Assembly (NCBI GenBank): GCA_012932865.1
Contig: SAXG01000004.1
Coordinates: forward strand, 992,001-1,056,000
Length of the DNA: 64,000 nucleotides
From: Amylostereum areolatum
Lineage: Eukaryota > Basidiomycota > Agaricomycetes > Russulales > Stereaceae
Direction: 5' to 3'
Translations under genes and position numbers: made by a program
Notes under the pieces: generated by a model
Seen by the model: the letters and a program-made list of their open reading frames with translations, nothing else
Databases searched by the model: none
Told to the model about the DNA's origin: nothing
Part shown: positions 26,764 to 36,640 of the stretch, piece by piece
Position numbering within the stretch: position 1 is the first letter of the stretch
Layout: each line of letters begins with the position of its first letter

Positions 26764-27603
26764 GGAGGGAATTGGGAAGGGGAAACGGAGAGGCGGGCGC
26801 GTCGGGGGAGGAGGAAGTAGGCTCAGTTGTGCCAAGTAACGGTGAACGTCGGGAGGAACCTAATCGTCGCGCCGTCGCCCGTCAACGTCGCTTGACGCGT
26901 ATCACGTGCTCGTGTTCCCAATCGAGGAAAAAAATGCGCATTTTTTGCCGTGCTCGACGGCACGACATGAAGGAATCTGACAGGATGGACAAGTTGGTAG
27001 CCTGGTCATGACGCGTAACTGTCAGAGTAACGCGAGTTCATTGAGTAATATGGCATTGGAAGATGTACGTAGATACATCGCAGAACAAAAGCGAGGATGT
27101 GTAGATGTGTGGTAGCAGTAAACCGTGACGGATTTCACTGTCTGAAGTCCGCACTTCTCAAGCACCAATCCACCCGGTGATTAGTCGAGCGGAGTACGAT
27201 TTTGTTGGCGCTTCACCAGAACCGAAGCAGGGTGGATGCATATATGCGCTGCCCGGGCAGAAAGAGGCCAGTAGGGGGGTATAAGAAAGAAGGAAGACTC
27301 CGCCGTGTCGGTAGAGGAACAGTTCCCACTCGATGGAAAGTAGGCGTGAACTCAGTAGATGCATTTATGTAACAGGGAAGGACATGAGGGTACGAACTCG
27401 AAAGCGGAGGAAAGAAAATGACGAAAATGAGCAGACGCTCCCTTAAATACTTTCGCAGCCAAACAACCAATAATATAAACCGGGCCGCCGCGGAGCTCCG
27501 AGGAAATCGTCAAGTCGCTCTTCTGCCAGAGGCCTCCCATCCAGACGAGCTAGTCTTCCCTCCACGATCGACGACGTCTATGACATTCCAGTGTATATAA
27601 CTG
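26764..27603. other. Divergent promoter region between PIF1 and the DUF202 gene
   Basis: About 840 bases. Contains a CACGTG E-box (26903-26908) within 150 bp of the PIF1 start and a TATATAA at 27594-27600, three bases before the DUF202 ATG. No gene is supported. Confidence 0.5.
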
Positions 27604-28061
27604 ATGCCTACCGTTCTTGATAACGTAGGAAGCTCAGCGCGCGATTTCTGCATGCTCGAGCGCAACTTCCTCTCCCACGTCAAGTTGGCCCTCCTCTTAT
27701 TCGTCTTGACGACCTCCGTCCTCCTCAGCGTTCGTTTACCTGGACCCCTTGCTCAAGGCGACAGCGGAAGCGACGTTACAAAGCTTTCGACCCCGCTTGG
27801 TTCAATCGAGGCAGTTGCGACCGTGTTGGTTATCCTTGCGGGTGTTGGAGAGTACGAGATGGGGTTTAGGGATATGAGGATGATGAAATCGACTATGGCG
27901 TCCACTAAGTGAGTATCCACTTCTCTGATCCAAGTCGCATTCGTGTTTATGAAACTTACAGACCTCACTTGGGTGTCATGATCCTCGTTTCTCTCGTTGT
28001 ATTCGTCACTTGTATCGTTTTGCTCGCACAAGGCGACCAAATTGGCATAACACAGTCTTGA
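27604..28061 (+). CDS. DUF202 domain membrane protein
   Basis: Small integral membrane protein of unknown function. Exon 1 (27604-27908) encodes MPTVLDNVGSSARDFCMLER, matching the DUF202 entry motif, and two hydrophobic segments (KLALLLFVLTTSVLLSV and IEAVATVLVILAGVGEYEMG) with the basic loop GFRDMRMMKS. After an intron at 27909-27961, exon 2 gives GVMILVSLVVFVTCIVLLAQ, a third helix, and TGA at 28059-28061. The order is that of fungal DUF202 proteins. A TATATAA box ends three bases before this ATG, which is too close for normal initiation, so a spliced upstream leader or a start at ATG 27652 (MLERNFL) is possible. Confidence 0.82.
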
Positions 28062-28276
28062 CGCTCGCGCATCTTGCTTCATTTTCAAGACGGTAGATGC
28101 GGCATATATCACTGTCGACTTGTGGGTCAATGGTCAACATCATCCTCGACCGGTCGACAGAAACGGCCTCTATTGATAAAGGCGACACCCCGCAAAGCAC
28201 CGACGATAGCCGTCGGCGATGTGAACGTGCCCATGTACGTACATCTTTGATATCCAGTGGCTAACTTTATCTTTAG

Positions 28277-28508
28277 CAAGGATATCTTACAAGCTTATAG
28301 GGAGATACACCGTGGAGGCGTTACTCACAACAATCTGTTTCCCGACAACGTACTCAAGAGTCCTGCTGGGAAGCCGGTGATCGTTGACTTTACCTTGTCC
28401 GGCGAGGAGGAGTGCCCGGAAGATTCGATCGTGAAGGGCTTCGCCCCCGACCAACGTCATTTTGCTTGTGAGGAGCTTTACAATGTGGCATTGAAGCTCG
28501 ACATATGA
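28277..28508 (+). pseudogene. Truncated kinase-like paralogue (C-lobe remnant, copy 1)
   Basis: First unit of a tandem kinase-like cluster. It begins after a possible acceptor (CTTTAG, 28271-28276) with KDILQAYREIHRGGVTHNNL, then FPDNVLKSPAGKPVIVDFTL, and stops at TGA 28506-28508. Copies 2 and 3 continue at this point with GIWKPS or GIWKPN; here the matching bases read ATA TGA AAG CCG, so the conserved Trp codon has become a stop. No N-lobe sequence is found in the 215 bases between it and the DUF202 gene. The catalytic HRD motif reads HNN. It is best read as a 5'-truncated, prematurely terminated duplicate. Confidence 0.7.
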
Positions 28509-28919
28509 AAGCCGCGTGCGTCGTATTCATCTGTTTGTCAGTGTAATAATCTTCGATTCATAAAACACGAGTAGACTTACTCCCAGTCTCGAGGGACAGC
28601 TCCCCGTGTAGGTAAATTCTATACCTTGTTTCAGCAGCGCAGCTCTTCTCGTGTGATTGTGCCATCCCATAATTTCGCATTTTTTTTTCCGATTTTGAGT
28701 GACAGTCTCAGGCCGTTGGGTGTACTCTTTCCAATCCCCGCCACTCCATGTGTCGTTGACTCCTGCGAGATCCCGAGTGGAACTCGCAGGATGCTGAACA
28801 TAATTCAACAGCTGCGGCCCGGCTAACTCGGTACCACGTGGTGACAACGCTAAACAGAACCACTGCAGTACGACGTAAGTACGTTCACTTCTGCCAGCAA
28901 GCATCAGTTACCTCAGTTC
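28509..28919. other. Spacer between kinase-like copies 1 and 2
   Basis: About 410 bases; includes a T9 run near 28680-28688 and presumably the promoter of copy 2. No coding feature. Confidence 0.5.
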
Positions 28920-29960
28920 ATGTCGATTCAGCTTTTCATCCCCAGCATCTCTTCCGACTCCATTGTCCTTCACAGTCGAAGTCCTAACGAACTCTCTGGC
29001 TCAGGCACACTCTTGTTCACAGCAACTGATCGAATCTACAGCGGCGAGTGTGCGGAAATTTATCGAGGTGTTATCACAGGCGGGACCGGTGACCTCGATG
29101 GCAAGGATATAGTGTGCAAGCTGGTATGCGGCGGTCTCTATGAAGTTCAGTTACTTGCACACGAGGCCCAAATCTATCAATCGAAACTGCAGCACCTCCA
29201 AGGCCGCATAGTTCCCACATGCTATGGATATTTTGAAGGAGATATTTTTCCAAAAAGGACGCACAGGATGTTTGGTGCTCGAATATGCTGGGGAAGTGCT
29301 CGAGGGCCTTTTCTCTGATTATAAATGGTCTTTCAGGTGAGCACTCTTACCGGTGGAAGATGACGATCGCTACTTAACTGTGTTTCTAGAGATGAAATAC
29401 TCAAAGCACTGGTGGATCTACATAAGGCAGGGGTCGCTCACTGCCATGTGCGCGAACCGAACGTGCTGCAGAGTCCTGCTGGCGCACCGATAATCATAGA
29501 TTTCAAGATAGCAAAGGAAGAGACGTGCAAAATGCCCTCGGATTTCGTATTCCAGCCGCTCATCATCGCTCCCGACATGATGGAAACGGGTTGTCCAGAG
29601 TTGTGTACCAAGGCGGTCGATCTCGGCATCTGGAAACCAAGTGAGGCGTGTTCATCAGCTCGTCAGGCATATTTCCATTAATGCGTGCCACATCGGACAG
29701 ATACGATGGTACACTGGGAAGGTGACGTCTCAACCGCTTATCTGGATGACCCTGTGGCACTGGGCGCGCTCTCTCCCGAGGACTGCAGCGCAGTAGAAGC
29801 TTTGGATTCCGCATTCACTTCCATCGACGAACATTATCGTCTTTATTATCCCGAGGTGTATGATGCGTACCACACCGAGCTAGGCAAGCGCACCTTTTCT
29901 ATACTAGTGTCCCGCAAACTCACCTTATTCTACCAGAGGCAAAGCGAAGGGAATATTTAG
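28920..29960 (+). CDS. Kinase-like protein lacking the catalytic aspartate (copy 2)
   Basis: Protein-kinase-like fold, family not named. ATG 28920 opens MSIQLFIPSISS. N-lobe: TDRIYSGECAEIYRGVIT (degenerate glycine loop), lysine in DIVCKLVCGG, helix-C-like glutamate in LLAHEAQIYQSKL, then RIVPTCYGYFEG. A +1 slip between T5 (29245-29249) and A5 (29252-29256) precedes the hinge CLVLEYAGEV. An intron (about 29337-29390) leads to the catalytic loop HCHVREPNVL, where HRD has become HCH, and IIIDFKIA, where DFG has become DFK. An intron (29641 to about 29700) and a C-terminal segment with HYRLYYPEVYDAY follow; TAG at 29958-29960. The last 20 residues may be shortened by a further intron. Retained Lys, Asn and DF-Asp suggest nucleotide binding is possible; catalysis by the normal mechanism is unlikely. 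Confidence 0.65.
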
Positions 29961-30406
29961 TCAAGCTCGACTATCATCTAACTCACGAGTCAGAAGGCGC
30001 TCTAACCCAGTCATGGGCTTCAATCACCCCAAGGCCTCTGACTACGCCTGGGGTACGGTATGCTGGGATCCCAAAGAAGTAGGGGATATGTGTTCAAACG
30101 ATGGTGGGGAGAGGTTTAGGTCTTCAGTAAACGAAGGAAGGGGAGTGTTTGAGTTAGGAGGAGTATGGATGAAACCCTGCGGAGCGACATTAGCGAGCAG
30201 CAATAAGTTCCAAGTCACGGAAGTTTCGTCTGAACTACTCTGGGGGGCAAGACGGCCACTGTCCATGACGTCAGTAGAGCTATATAAGTTACATAATAAC
30301 ATAAGTACCTAGATACTTATCAGCCTTGTGAATGACGTCAGGAGCGAAGAGTCTTGCTCACGAACTTGCTGCCCGCTGCGCCGCTAGCTTCATTCCTCTC
30401 ATTATT
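29961..30406. other. Spacer and promoter of kinase-like copy 3
   Basis: About 445 bases with two TGACGTCA palindromes and a TATATAA box (separate entries). A short ORF at 30013-30312 is not supported. Confidence 0.6.
30266..30340. promoter_or_regulatory. Two CRE-type palindromes flanking a TATA box
   Basis: TGACGTCA occurs at 30266-30273 and again at 30333-30340, with TATATAA at 30281-30287 between them, 67-140 bp upstream of the conserved ATG of kinase-like copy 3. TGACGTCA is the ATF/CREB bZIP consensus, used in fungi for stress and nutrient responses. The binding factor is inferred, not shown. Confidence 0.6.
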
Positions 30407-31541
30407 ATGTCTATCCAGCTCAACATTCCCACCTAGATCTACCACCCCTGTTGTCCTCCAAAGCCACAATCCTAGCGGGCTTGCTTCAGACGCCCTCTCC
30501 TTCACAGCCGTCAAATGTATCTACAGTGGAAAGGGACGTGCTGAAGTACACCGAGGCATTCTTACAGGCGGAGGGCTATCTGAGAGTGTGGACGCTGTCT
30601 GCAAGCTGGTGCATGATGACGTGGTACCATTCCTGGCCCATGAAGCCCTCATATACGAGTTCAAGCTGAAAGATCTTCAAGGGCGCGTCGTTCCGCGATT
30701 TTATGGATATTTCCAGGGGGCCGTCTCTCTAAAACAAATCGGATGTTTGGTTCTCGATTACGGTGGAGAGCCCGTCTGGGATAGTTTCCACTGCTTTAAA
30801 GGAGAATGTAGGCGAGTGCTTTATCACAACATCCTCATAGAGCATATTCCCTAATACCCTTTCCAGGCTGCAGCTCGTTCGTGCATTCATAGAAGTGCAC
30901 GAAGCTGGTGTCATTCATCGCAACGTGCTCGCGCGCAACGTACTTCGGGCCCCAAACGGTCAACCAATCATCGTCGATTTCGAACACGCCCGAGAGAAGA
31001 CATGCGAAATGCCTGACGGTTACATCATCCAGGAGGGTACTGTCGCCCCCCAACCGGACGAAGTCCGTTGTTCTGAACTGTACTACCTGACGAGCGAGCT
31101 CGGTATCTGGAAACCTAGTGCGTGTCCACCTTAGTCCGTCGACGTCGTTCTCTCACGCGTGCTACCTTCATAAACAAAGACACGATACGTTACTTGGGGA
31201 CTGAATATCCGTTGAAATACCTCGGCGATCCTTTGGGACTCGCGACCTTCGATGCTGAGCTTTTCGGCTTGGCAAACGCCCTACCAGAGCGCATACTTAG
31301 CCATCGAATCTCACTATCGAACTCATTATCCCGAAGTGTACGAAAAAGTCAAAAAGTCGCTTGGTGAGCATGCTCATTAAAATTTTCCTTGATCTTGACG
31401 ACCTGATTACTTATCACAGCCGCTTGCCGAGAAGTGGACGTTGCGTGGATCAAGGCCGCAGAGATTAAACTGGTAGAGCAGCATAACTCTCAGTTGCAGT
31501 CTGCCGACTCTGCGGAAGCATCTTCAAGTGATACGATTTGA
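30407..31541 (+). CDS. Kinase-like protein lacking the catalytic aspartate (copy 3)
   Basis: Paralogue of copy 2. The homologous start MSIQLNIPT (ATG 30407) runs into TAG after nine codons; the rest lies one frame away (TTPVVLQSHNPSGLASDALS), which could alternatively be entered from an ATG at 30354. N-lobe: IYSGKGRAEVHRGILT, lysine in AVCKLVHDD, LAHEALIYEFKL, RVVPRFYGYFQG, hinge CLVLDYGGEP. An intron to about 30867, then VHEAGVIHRNVLARNVLRAP, with HRD changed to HRN, and IIVDFEHA, with DFG changed to DFE. A second intron (about 31117-31180), a +1 slip in the TTTT at 31261-31264, then SHYRTHYPEVYEKVKKSL, a third intron, and TGA at 31539-31541. It may be a pseudogene or an intact gene carrying assembly indels. 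Confidence 0.6.
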
Positions 31542-32275
31542 CTGTTTCACGACCCCGATCACCAATCGTGTAGTCGATGACACAGTGATTTCCAGACTGT
31601 GTAGCACTCGGAGACGTTTTCAGTCACTTGTTGCTCAGTATAGAGTCTGATCTTCAAACTTGAAGCTTGAAGTATATAACAATTCGTTATATCAAAAGTA
31701 TAGGTGAAGTGGGCATTTTATTGACTTTATAACACCCGGCTCATACCCTCGGTAGCTCTTGCCACAGGCTTATTATCACCAGGCGGTCGTGACGATGAAG
31801 CACCGCGCGTACGGACTGGCGCCTTCGTCCTTGCCGGGAGGATACTCATCGGAAGCTGCCGATATCTATAGGCAGCGTTCTCGGTTTGCTCAACATTGTC
31901 AACACTATCAGGTTGTTCTCATTATGACATATTTTACGTTGTGTTTTGACTTCCTCCAGAGCAGTAAGTGTGAATCACCGACAATAGTGGCCATATAAAT
32001 ACGGTCTTCTTCCTTGTCGTTTCGAAACCGAACCACGGGAAACATCGTTGATGATCGATGACTCCCAGCCACTTTATTTGAATTTATGTGACTCAGATTT
32101 CCTGGTCTACATAACTACAGGAGACTACCACCACCTGGCACAGGCTGGCGAGCGGGGCGCTTAGAAAAAAGACAAAATCCGTTCCACCACATAAAGATCA
32201 CCCTTTCCGACCCTTCTCGCCCTTACGCATGCTCTTCCAAGAGCAACCCCCCGGTCCAACTTACATACCCCCCGT
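31542..32275. other. Convergent intergenic region
   Basis: About 730 AT-rich bases between kinase-like copy 3 and HSE1, which converge. A 79-residue ORF at 31759-31998 has no support. Presumed 3' UTRs. Confidence 0.55.
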
Positions 32276-35201
32276 TCATGCTCCGACCCCGGAGCTCGTC
32301 GATTCCCCTACATGCATTCCAGCCATCTGTCCCGCCAGTCCCGAAACCCCGCCTTGCCAGCCCGCCTGCCCTTGTCCATGTCCCGGGGCAACTGGTCCAT
32401 AAGGACTCTGTCCATACGGCACTGGGCCCTGGGGGCGGCAGTTGCGCCTGGGTCTGCGTGGGCGATCGCGGGTTAGGCAACGAGCTCTGTCTCTCCTGTT
32501 GCTGTTGCTGGATCGCCTGCGCGAAGGCCGTCTGGGTGTGCGGAGCGGACGCGATGGGGCTCGTGAGGGCAGGGTGCGCAGAAGTCGCCGAGGACGGGAG
32601 GTCCACGCTCGAATGTCGCTGCAACGTGGGTTGACCTTGCTGAGGATACCCTCCGTATGGCTGTTGCTGGAGCTGGGGTAGCTGTTGGTGCGTTTGATGT
32701 TGAATTTGCGCAGGTTCGGGTTGAGGCTGGGGTTGCAGAGCTTCAGGTTGTGATTGAGGTTGAGGTTGGGGTTGAGGAGACTGAGCTGCCGGCGATGGCG
32801 ACGTGATCCCGGGGACGGAGAGGAAATACACCGAACCAGTGGGGTCCGTGCCCCCGTGCGCGTAATACTGGGCCCAAGCCTGCACATTCGCATCGGGATA
32901 CTTTCCGTTGGGATCGTACACGAAAGGTGGGCCCTGCATAGTGTCGGACTGAGTAGCTTCTTGCTGCACAGGTTGCGCTTGCGGCTGTTGCTGGGATTGA
33001 GGCTGAGATTGCTGGTGTTGAAGCTGTCCTTGAGATGGTTGCAGTTGCATAGGCACCGGAGATTGCTGTTGAGGTTGATCGCCCATGTCAGCATGAGCCT
33101 GCGCTTGATACTGAGGCTGCTGCTCCTGTTGCGGCATATACGACGCCCGAAGGTCCTGGCCGGGGTACGGTTGAACATAACCGGCAGAGTTAGGTGCCGA
33201 TTGAGGTTGGGGTTGCTGCTGCTGAGCGTGATACGAGGGCAGTTGTTGTTGGACGGGCGGCATTGTGTATTGGCCATCGGGTCCGGACGTATATCCTGCA
33301 GCTGGTGCCGGGTAGGCGTTGTAGCCAGGTTGTTCGTATACAGATGGGTTCCATCCTAAAGTTTGTGGTCCGTAACCTTGTGTAGCGCGAGAATCTGGGC
33401 GAGGCTGGTAGGATGATTGGGACGGCATGTAAGGTGGCCGCTGTTCGTAATCTTCGAAATCAAAAAATATCAGCGTGATGGAGTAATATAGAAGGCAAGA
33501 TATGACCATACAGCCGGTGTGTCTGGCCAAACTGTCCTCCATCATGCGGTCGAAGATAGTGCGAGCCTTAACGAAACTCTCGTTCATGGCGACGAGATCA
33601 GCTATGACCCATATTAACATTTAGAACCTGGAAGAGCAGAAAGTTCACAGCATACCTCGCTTCTGACTATACTTGTCGATAAGCTTGACGATCTTCGGGC
33701 GTAGGGTCATGCTAGAACGATATAGTTCTTGAATCTCATCGTTATCTGCGAGATTATCCTTTGCCGGATCCATGGAGCGCAGCATCGTGAGCAGACGGTC
33801 GACGTTGGCAGCCTGCGCGAAGACATGAGCCTCTTGCTGAGCTTCTGCGGCAAGCTCTGCCGCGGTGGGTTCTGGAAGGGGTTCCTGTGGGAATATCAAA
33901 GTGAGCTATGAGATCTGCATCCGATGGTTGCCACATACCACGTAGTTAACAGGGAAGATGCCCGTGCGCCCCCGCAATTGACCACGCCACCAGTCTTTGT
34001 ATCCACGGTCCACAACCTTGATCACATCGCCCTTGTCGAACGCAAGCTCTCCCTGCTCGGTGGGTTCGAAAGTGTGAAGGGCTCGAACACGCGTGACGAT
34101 GGTACTCGTGATGCTTGGAGCAGGGCTGGAAGCAGTTTGCGGTGAAGTTTGACTGACGGCCACGGCAGGCGTCGACGCAGTGTACGACGGTGCTGATGTA
34201 GTCCCCGTATAAGATGGCATTGGCGTCGCTGTATAAGATGGAGTTTCTGAGGGGACGTAACCACCACTGTAAGAGGCCTGTCGAACTGGCTCGGTACGCG
34301 CTTGTGAGGAGGAGCCGCCAGAGGGACCCGAGGACGACGCTGCTTGATAACCGTTCCGAGAGCCTGAGCCTGAGCCACCTGCACCACTGGACGATGCGAG
34401 AGAATATTGCCCCCATTGGGCACGACCACCCTTGTCGTTGACGGAAATTTCGAGCGCGCGTTGGAGTTCCTCTTCCTCGCGCCGGCGCACTTCGTCGTCG
34501 ACATCCGGGGGAGGTGGCTCATCGGGAGCCTCAAATTTGTAGTCTTTAGAGAGCGTTAGACGAATGTGCAGACATGCACGGTTCAACCCTCACTCTTCGC
34601 CTTGAGGCTCTCATAGCATTCCTCCATGATCCCCAGAGTGGGGTCGTTCTCGAACTCGGCCGTCCACATACTAATCAACCCCAACGCCTTCCGCCTCACC
34701 TTGTCGTGAGAGGTCTATGTGCACTGTAAGCAGTTATACCGCATCAACAGTGACAGAACCGACGTACCCTGTCGGTAACTATTCGTTCCAGAGCTTGAGT
34801 GAATGCTCTCGACGCAACCTCGCTGTGTAGGTCCTTTCCGCAGTTCTTGGTCAAAGACTCGACCAGGGCCAGTGAGTACAGTTGTACGTTGGCGTTGCGA
34901 TGCGTCATTCTCTTCATTATCGAGGCTATAACATTGCGTGCCCTTGATTACGGGAAGGGTGGGTCAGCTTGCATGTCGATATTGCACATCGAGGAAACGC
35001 ACCCTTGTTCGCCTTCATCGGTGACCTTGTCGCAGAGGTTGAGAATTATCTCCCAATTTTCTGAGGTGAGATTTTCGTCTGTGGCCTTGGCTGCCAACGG
35101 AGATGGTAAAGACCCGACTGTTTCGGCAAATGATGGGCTAGGGTTCGAAAGTACGCACCGACGATGTCATCGTACGGGTTTGTGGTTCCTCCTCCGAACA
35201 T
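32276..35201 (-). CDS. HSE1: ESCRT-0 subunit Hse1 (STAM homologue)
   Basis: With Vps27 it captures ubiquitinated membrane cargo on endosomes. ATG 35199-35201 opens [14 protein letters not shown]; across an intron a VHS domain follows ([59 protein letters not shown]). Then a ubiquitin-interacting motif ([16 protein letters not shown]), a Ser/Thr-rich linker, an SH3 domain ([20 protein letters not shown] to GIFPVNYV), a GAT-like helical part ([20 protein letters not shown] region) and a very long Gln/Pro-rich tail of prion-like composition. The tail changes frame by +1 at a five-base run (32431-32435), after which [19 protein letters not shown] reads naturally to TGA at 32276-32278; the unshifted frame would stop at 32223. 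Starts 219 bp head-to-head from MMS2. Confidence 0.92.
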
Positions 35202-35420
35202 CTTGAGCGGCGGTTGCTTATAGGCCTTGGATGTTGCCTTGGGTGGCGAGAGGGTTGGGTGTAAGAGGGAAAGCGATGGCGACGGCTTGAAGGAGGTGAG
35301 AGAGCGGTGCAAGTGACGCGCAGCCCGAAGGCCCCGAACCTAATCGCGGAATGCCCACGAGCGCTTGTACCCGCCACTGCTCGTTCTCACCCACCGTTTC
35401 CTCCTCTCAGATCTCTGGCA
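35202..35420. promoter_or_regulatory. Bidirectional promoter of HSE1 and MMS2
   Basis: Only 219 bases separate the divergent start codons of two ubiquitin-pathway genes, so both must share core promoter space. No canonical TATA box is visible. Confidence 0.6.
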
Positions 35421-36035
35421 ATGGCCAAAAGTCCGTTCCCCAGATCTTTCTCGCTGATAGTATCGTCGCACTGATGCCACGCTCGCGATCCCCCAGTGCC
35501 ACGTAATTTCCGCCTGCTCGAAGAGCTCGAGAAGGGCGAGAAGGGTATCGGCGATGGCTCGTGCTCATACGGTCTCGAGGACGGCGACGATATCCTCATG
35601 AGCAACTGGAACGGCACCATCATCGGCCCAGGTCACGTACGTTCTTTCTTCCTTCTCTCGCCTCCCCCACTGCCTCGTCCTCCTCACCTCCATCGTCTTT
35701 GTCCTCGTGTTTGTAGAGCGTGCACGAGAACCGCATTTATAGTCTCAAGATCACCTGTGGCGAGAGCTACCCCGATCGTCCACCCACAGTCAGTTCATCT
35801 CCCGCGTAAACCTCCCTTTCGTCAATCAGACCGATGGCCGTGTCGACGCGTCGAAACTCCCCGTCCTGGCGCACTGGACCCGCGAACACACGATGGAGAC
35901 CGTGCTTGTTGAGATCCGTCGGTACGCTGCTCTCAATATTCCTTTCTCATGCTCTTTTTCAACATACATAGGGAGATGAACTCGTTCAACAACCGTAAGC
36001 TGTCCCAGCCCCCGGAAGGCAGCACATTCTTCTAG
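35421..36035 (+). CDS. MMS2: Ubiquitin-conjugating enzyme variant Mms2/Uev1
   Basis: Catalytically inactive E2 variant that pairs with Ubc13 to build K63-linked ubiquitin chains in DNA damage tolerance. Exons: 35421-35430 (MAK), 35497-35636, 35717-35921, 35972-36035. Reads [91 protein letters not shown], then [20 protein letters not shown] and TAG at 36033-36035. As expected there is no active-site Cys at the E2 position. At about 35790 one base is missing between PPT(V) and QFIS, breaking an otherwise perfect family alignment. A GT-AG pair (44 nt, starting GTCAGT) overlies this spot, but removing it would delete the conserved core, so an indel is preferred. Confidence 0.92.
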
Positions 36036-36640
36036 GACCTGCCCACGCCCCATCCATCGCTCGGACCCGTGCTGCTGGTGAAGTTAAGATAGGAAGTGTA
36101 CGACTGATTCCATCCATCGTGTTCTGATCTGTATAGCAATTGCATCCTTGTTTGTCATTTTCTCGTGAGAATGAACTGATCTCGAGGGCAGTCGGCCCCC
36201 GTCCAATCTCTGAAATCATTGTCACCCATGGTCCACGCGCTATCCAGATGTCATCTACACGAGAAGGTGAGGTGGATACTCACATGCACTCACAGCCAAT
36301 CTCTGGATCACCGCAATACATCCGAGTCATGCGACGGAACGTTGTAGACGCATGTTGCTCTTCTCCAGCGCGCCTCGCCCACATGAAACCAGTCACGCCA
36401 CTCAACTGCCAATCGCTCGCCGTGTCGATAGGGTCGGGGGTCAACACATTCAAGTTCATCTCCAAACGACACCGCTACTACAAAAGCCGAATGTTGAACT
36501 CGACATCATATAATCATACAGGCCGGCGACTACATATATCAATAAGTACATACAAGTTCAAATCAATGTTACAAATCCTGCTTCATTCAAGCGACGAGTT
36601 AACTTTGAATCCAACGAAACAAAACGCCAAGTCATACCAA
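36036..36640. other. Convergent intergenic region between MMS2 and the F-box gene
   Basis: About 600 AT-rich bases between converging stop codons; no gene supported. Confidence 0.55.

Noticed and set aside
35788..35832. Perfect-looking 44-nt GTCAGT...CAG intron in MMS2
   Set aside because: Splicing it out would remove [13 protein letters not shown], part of the conserved E2-variant core; a single missing base is more plausible.
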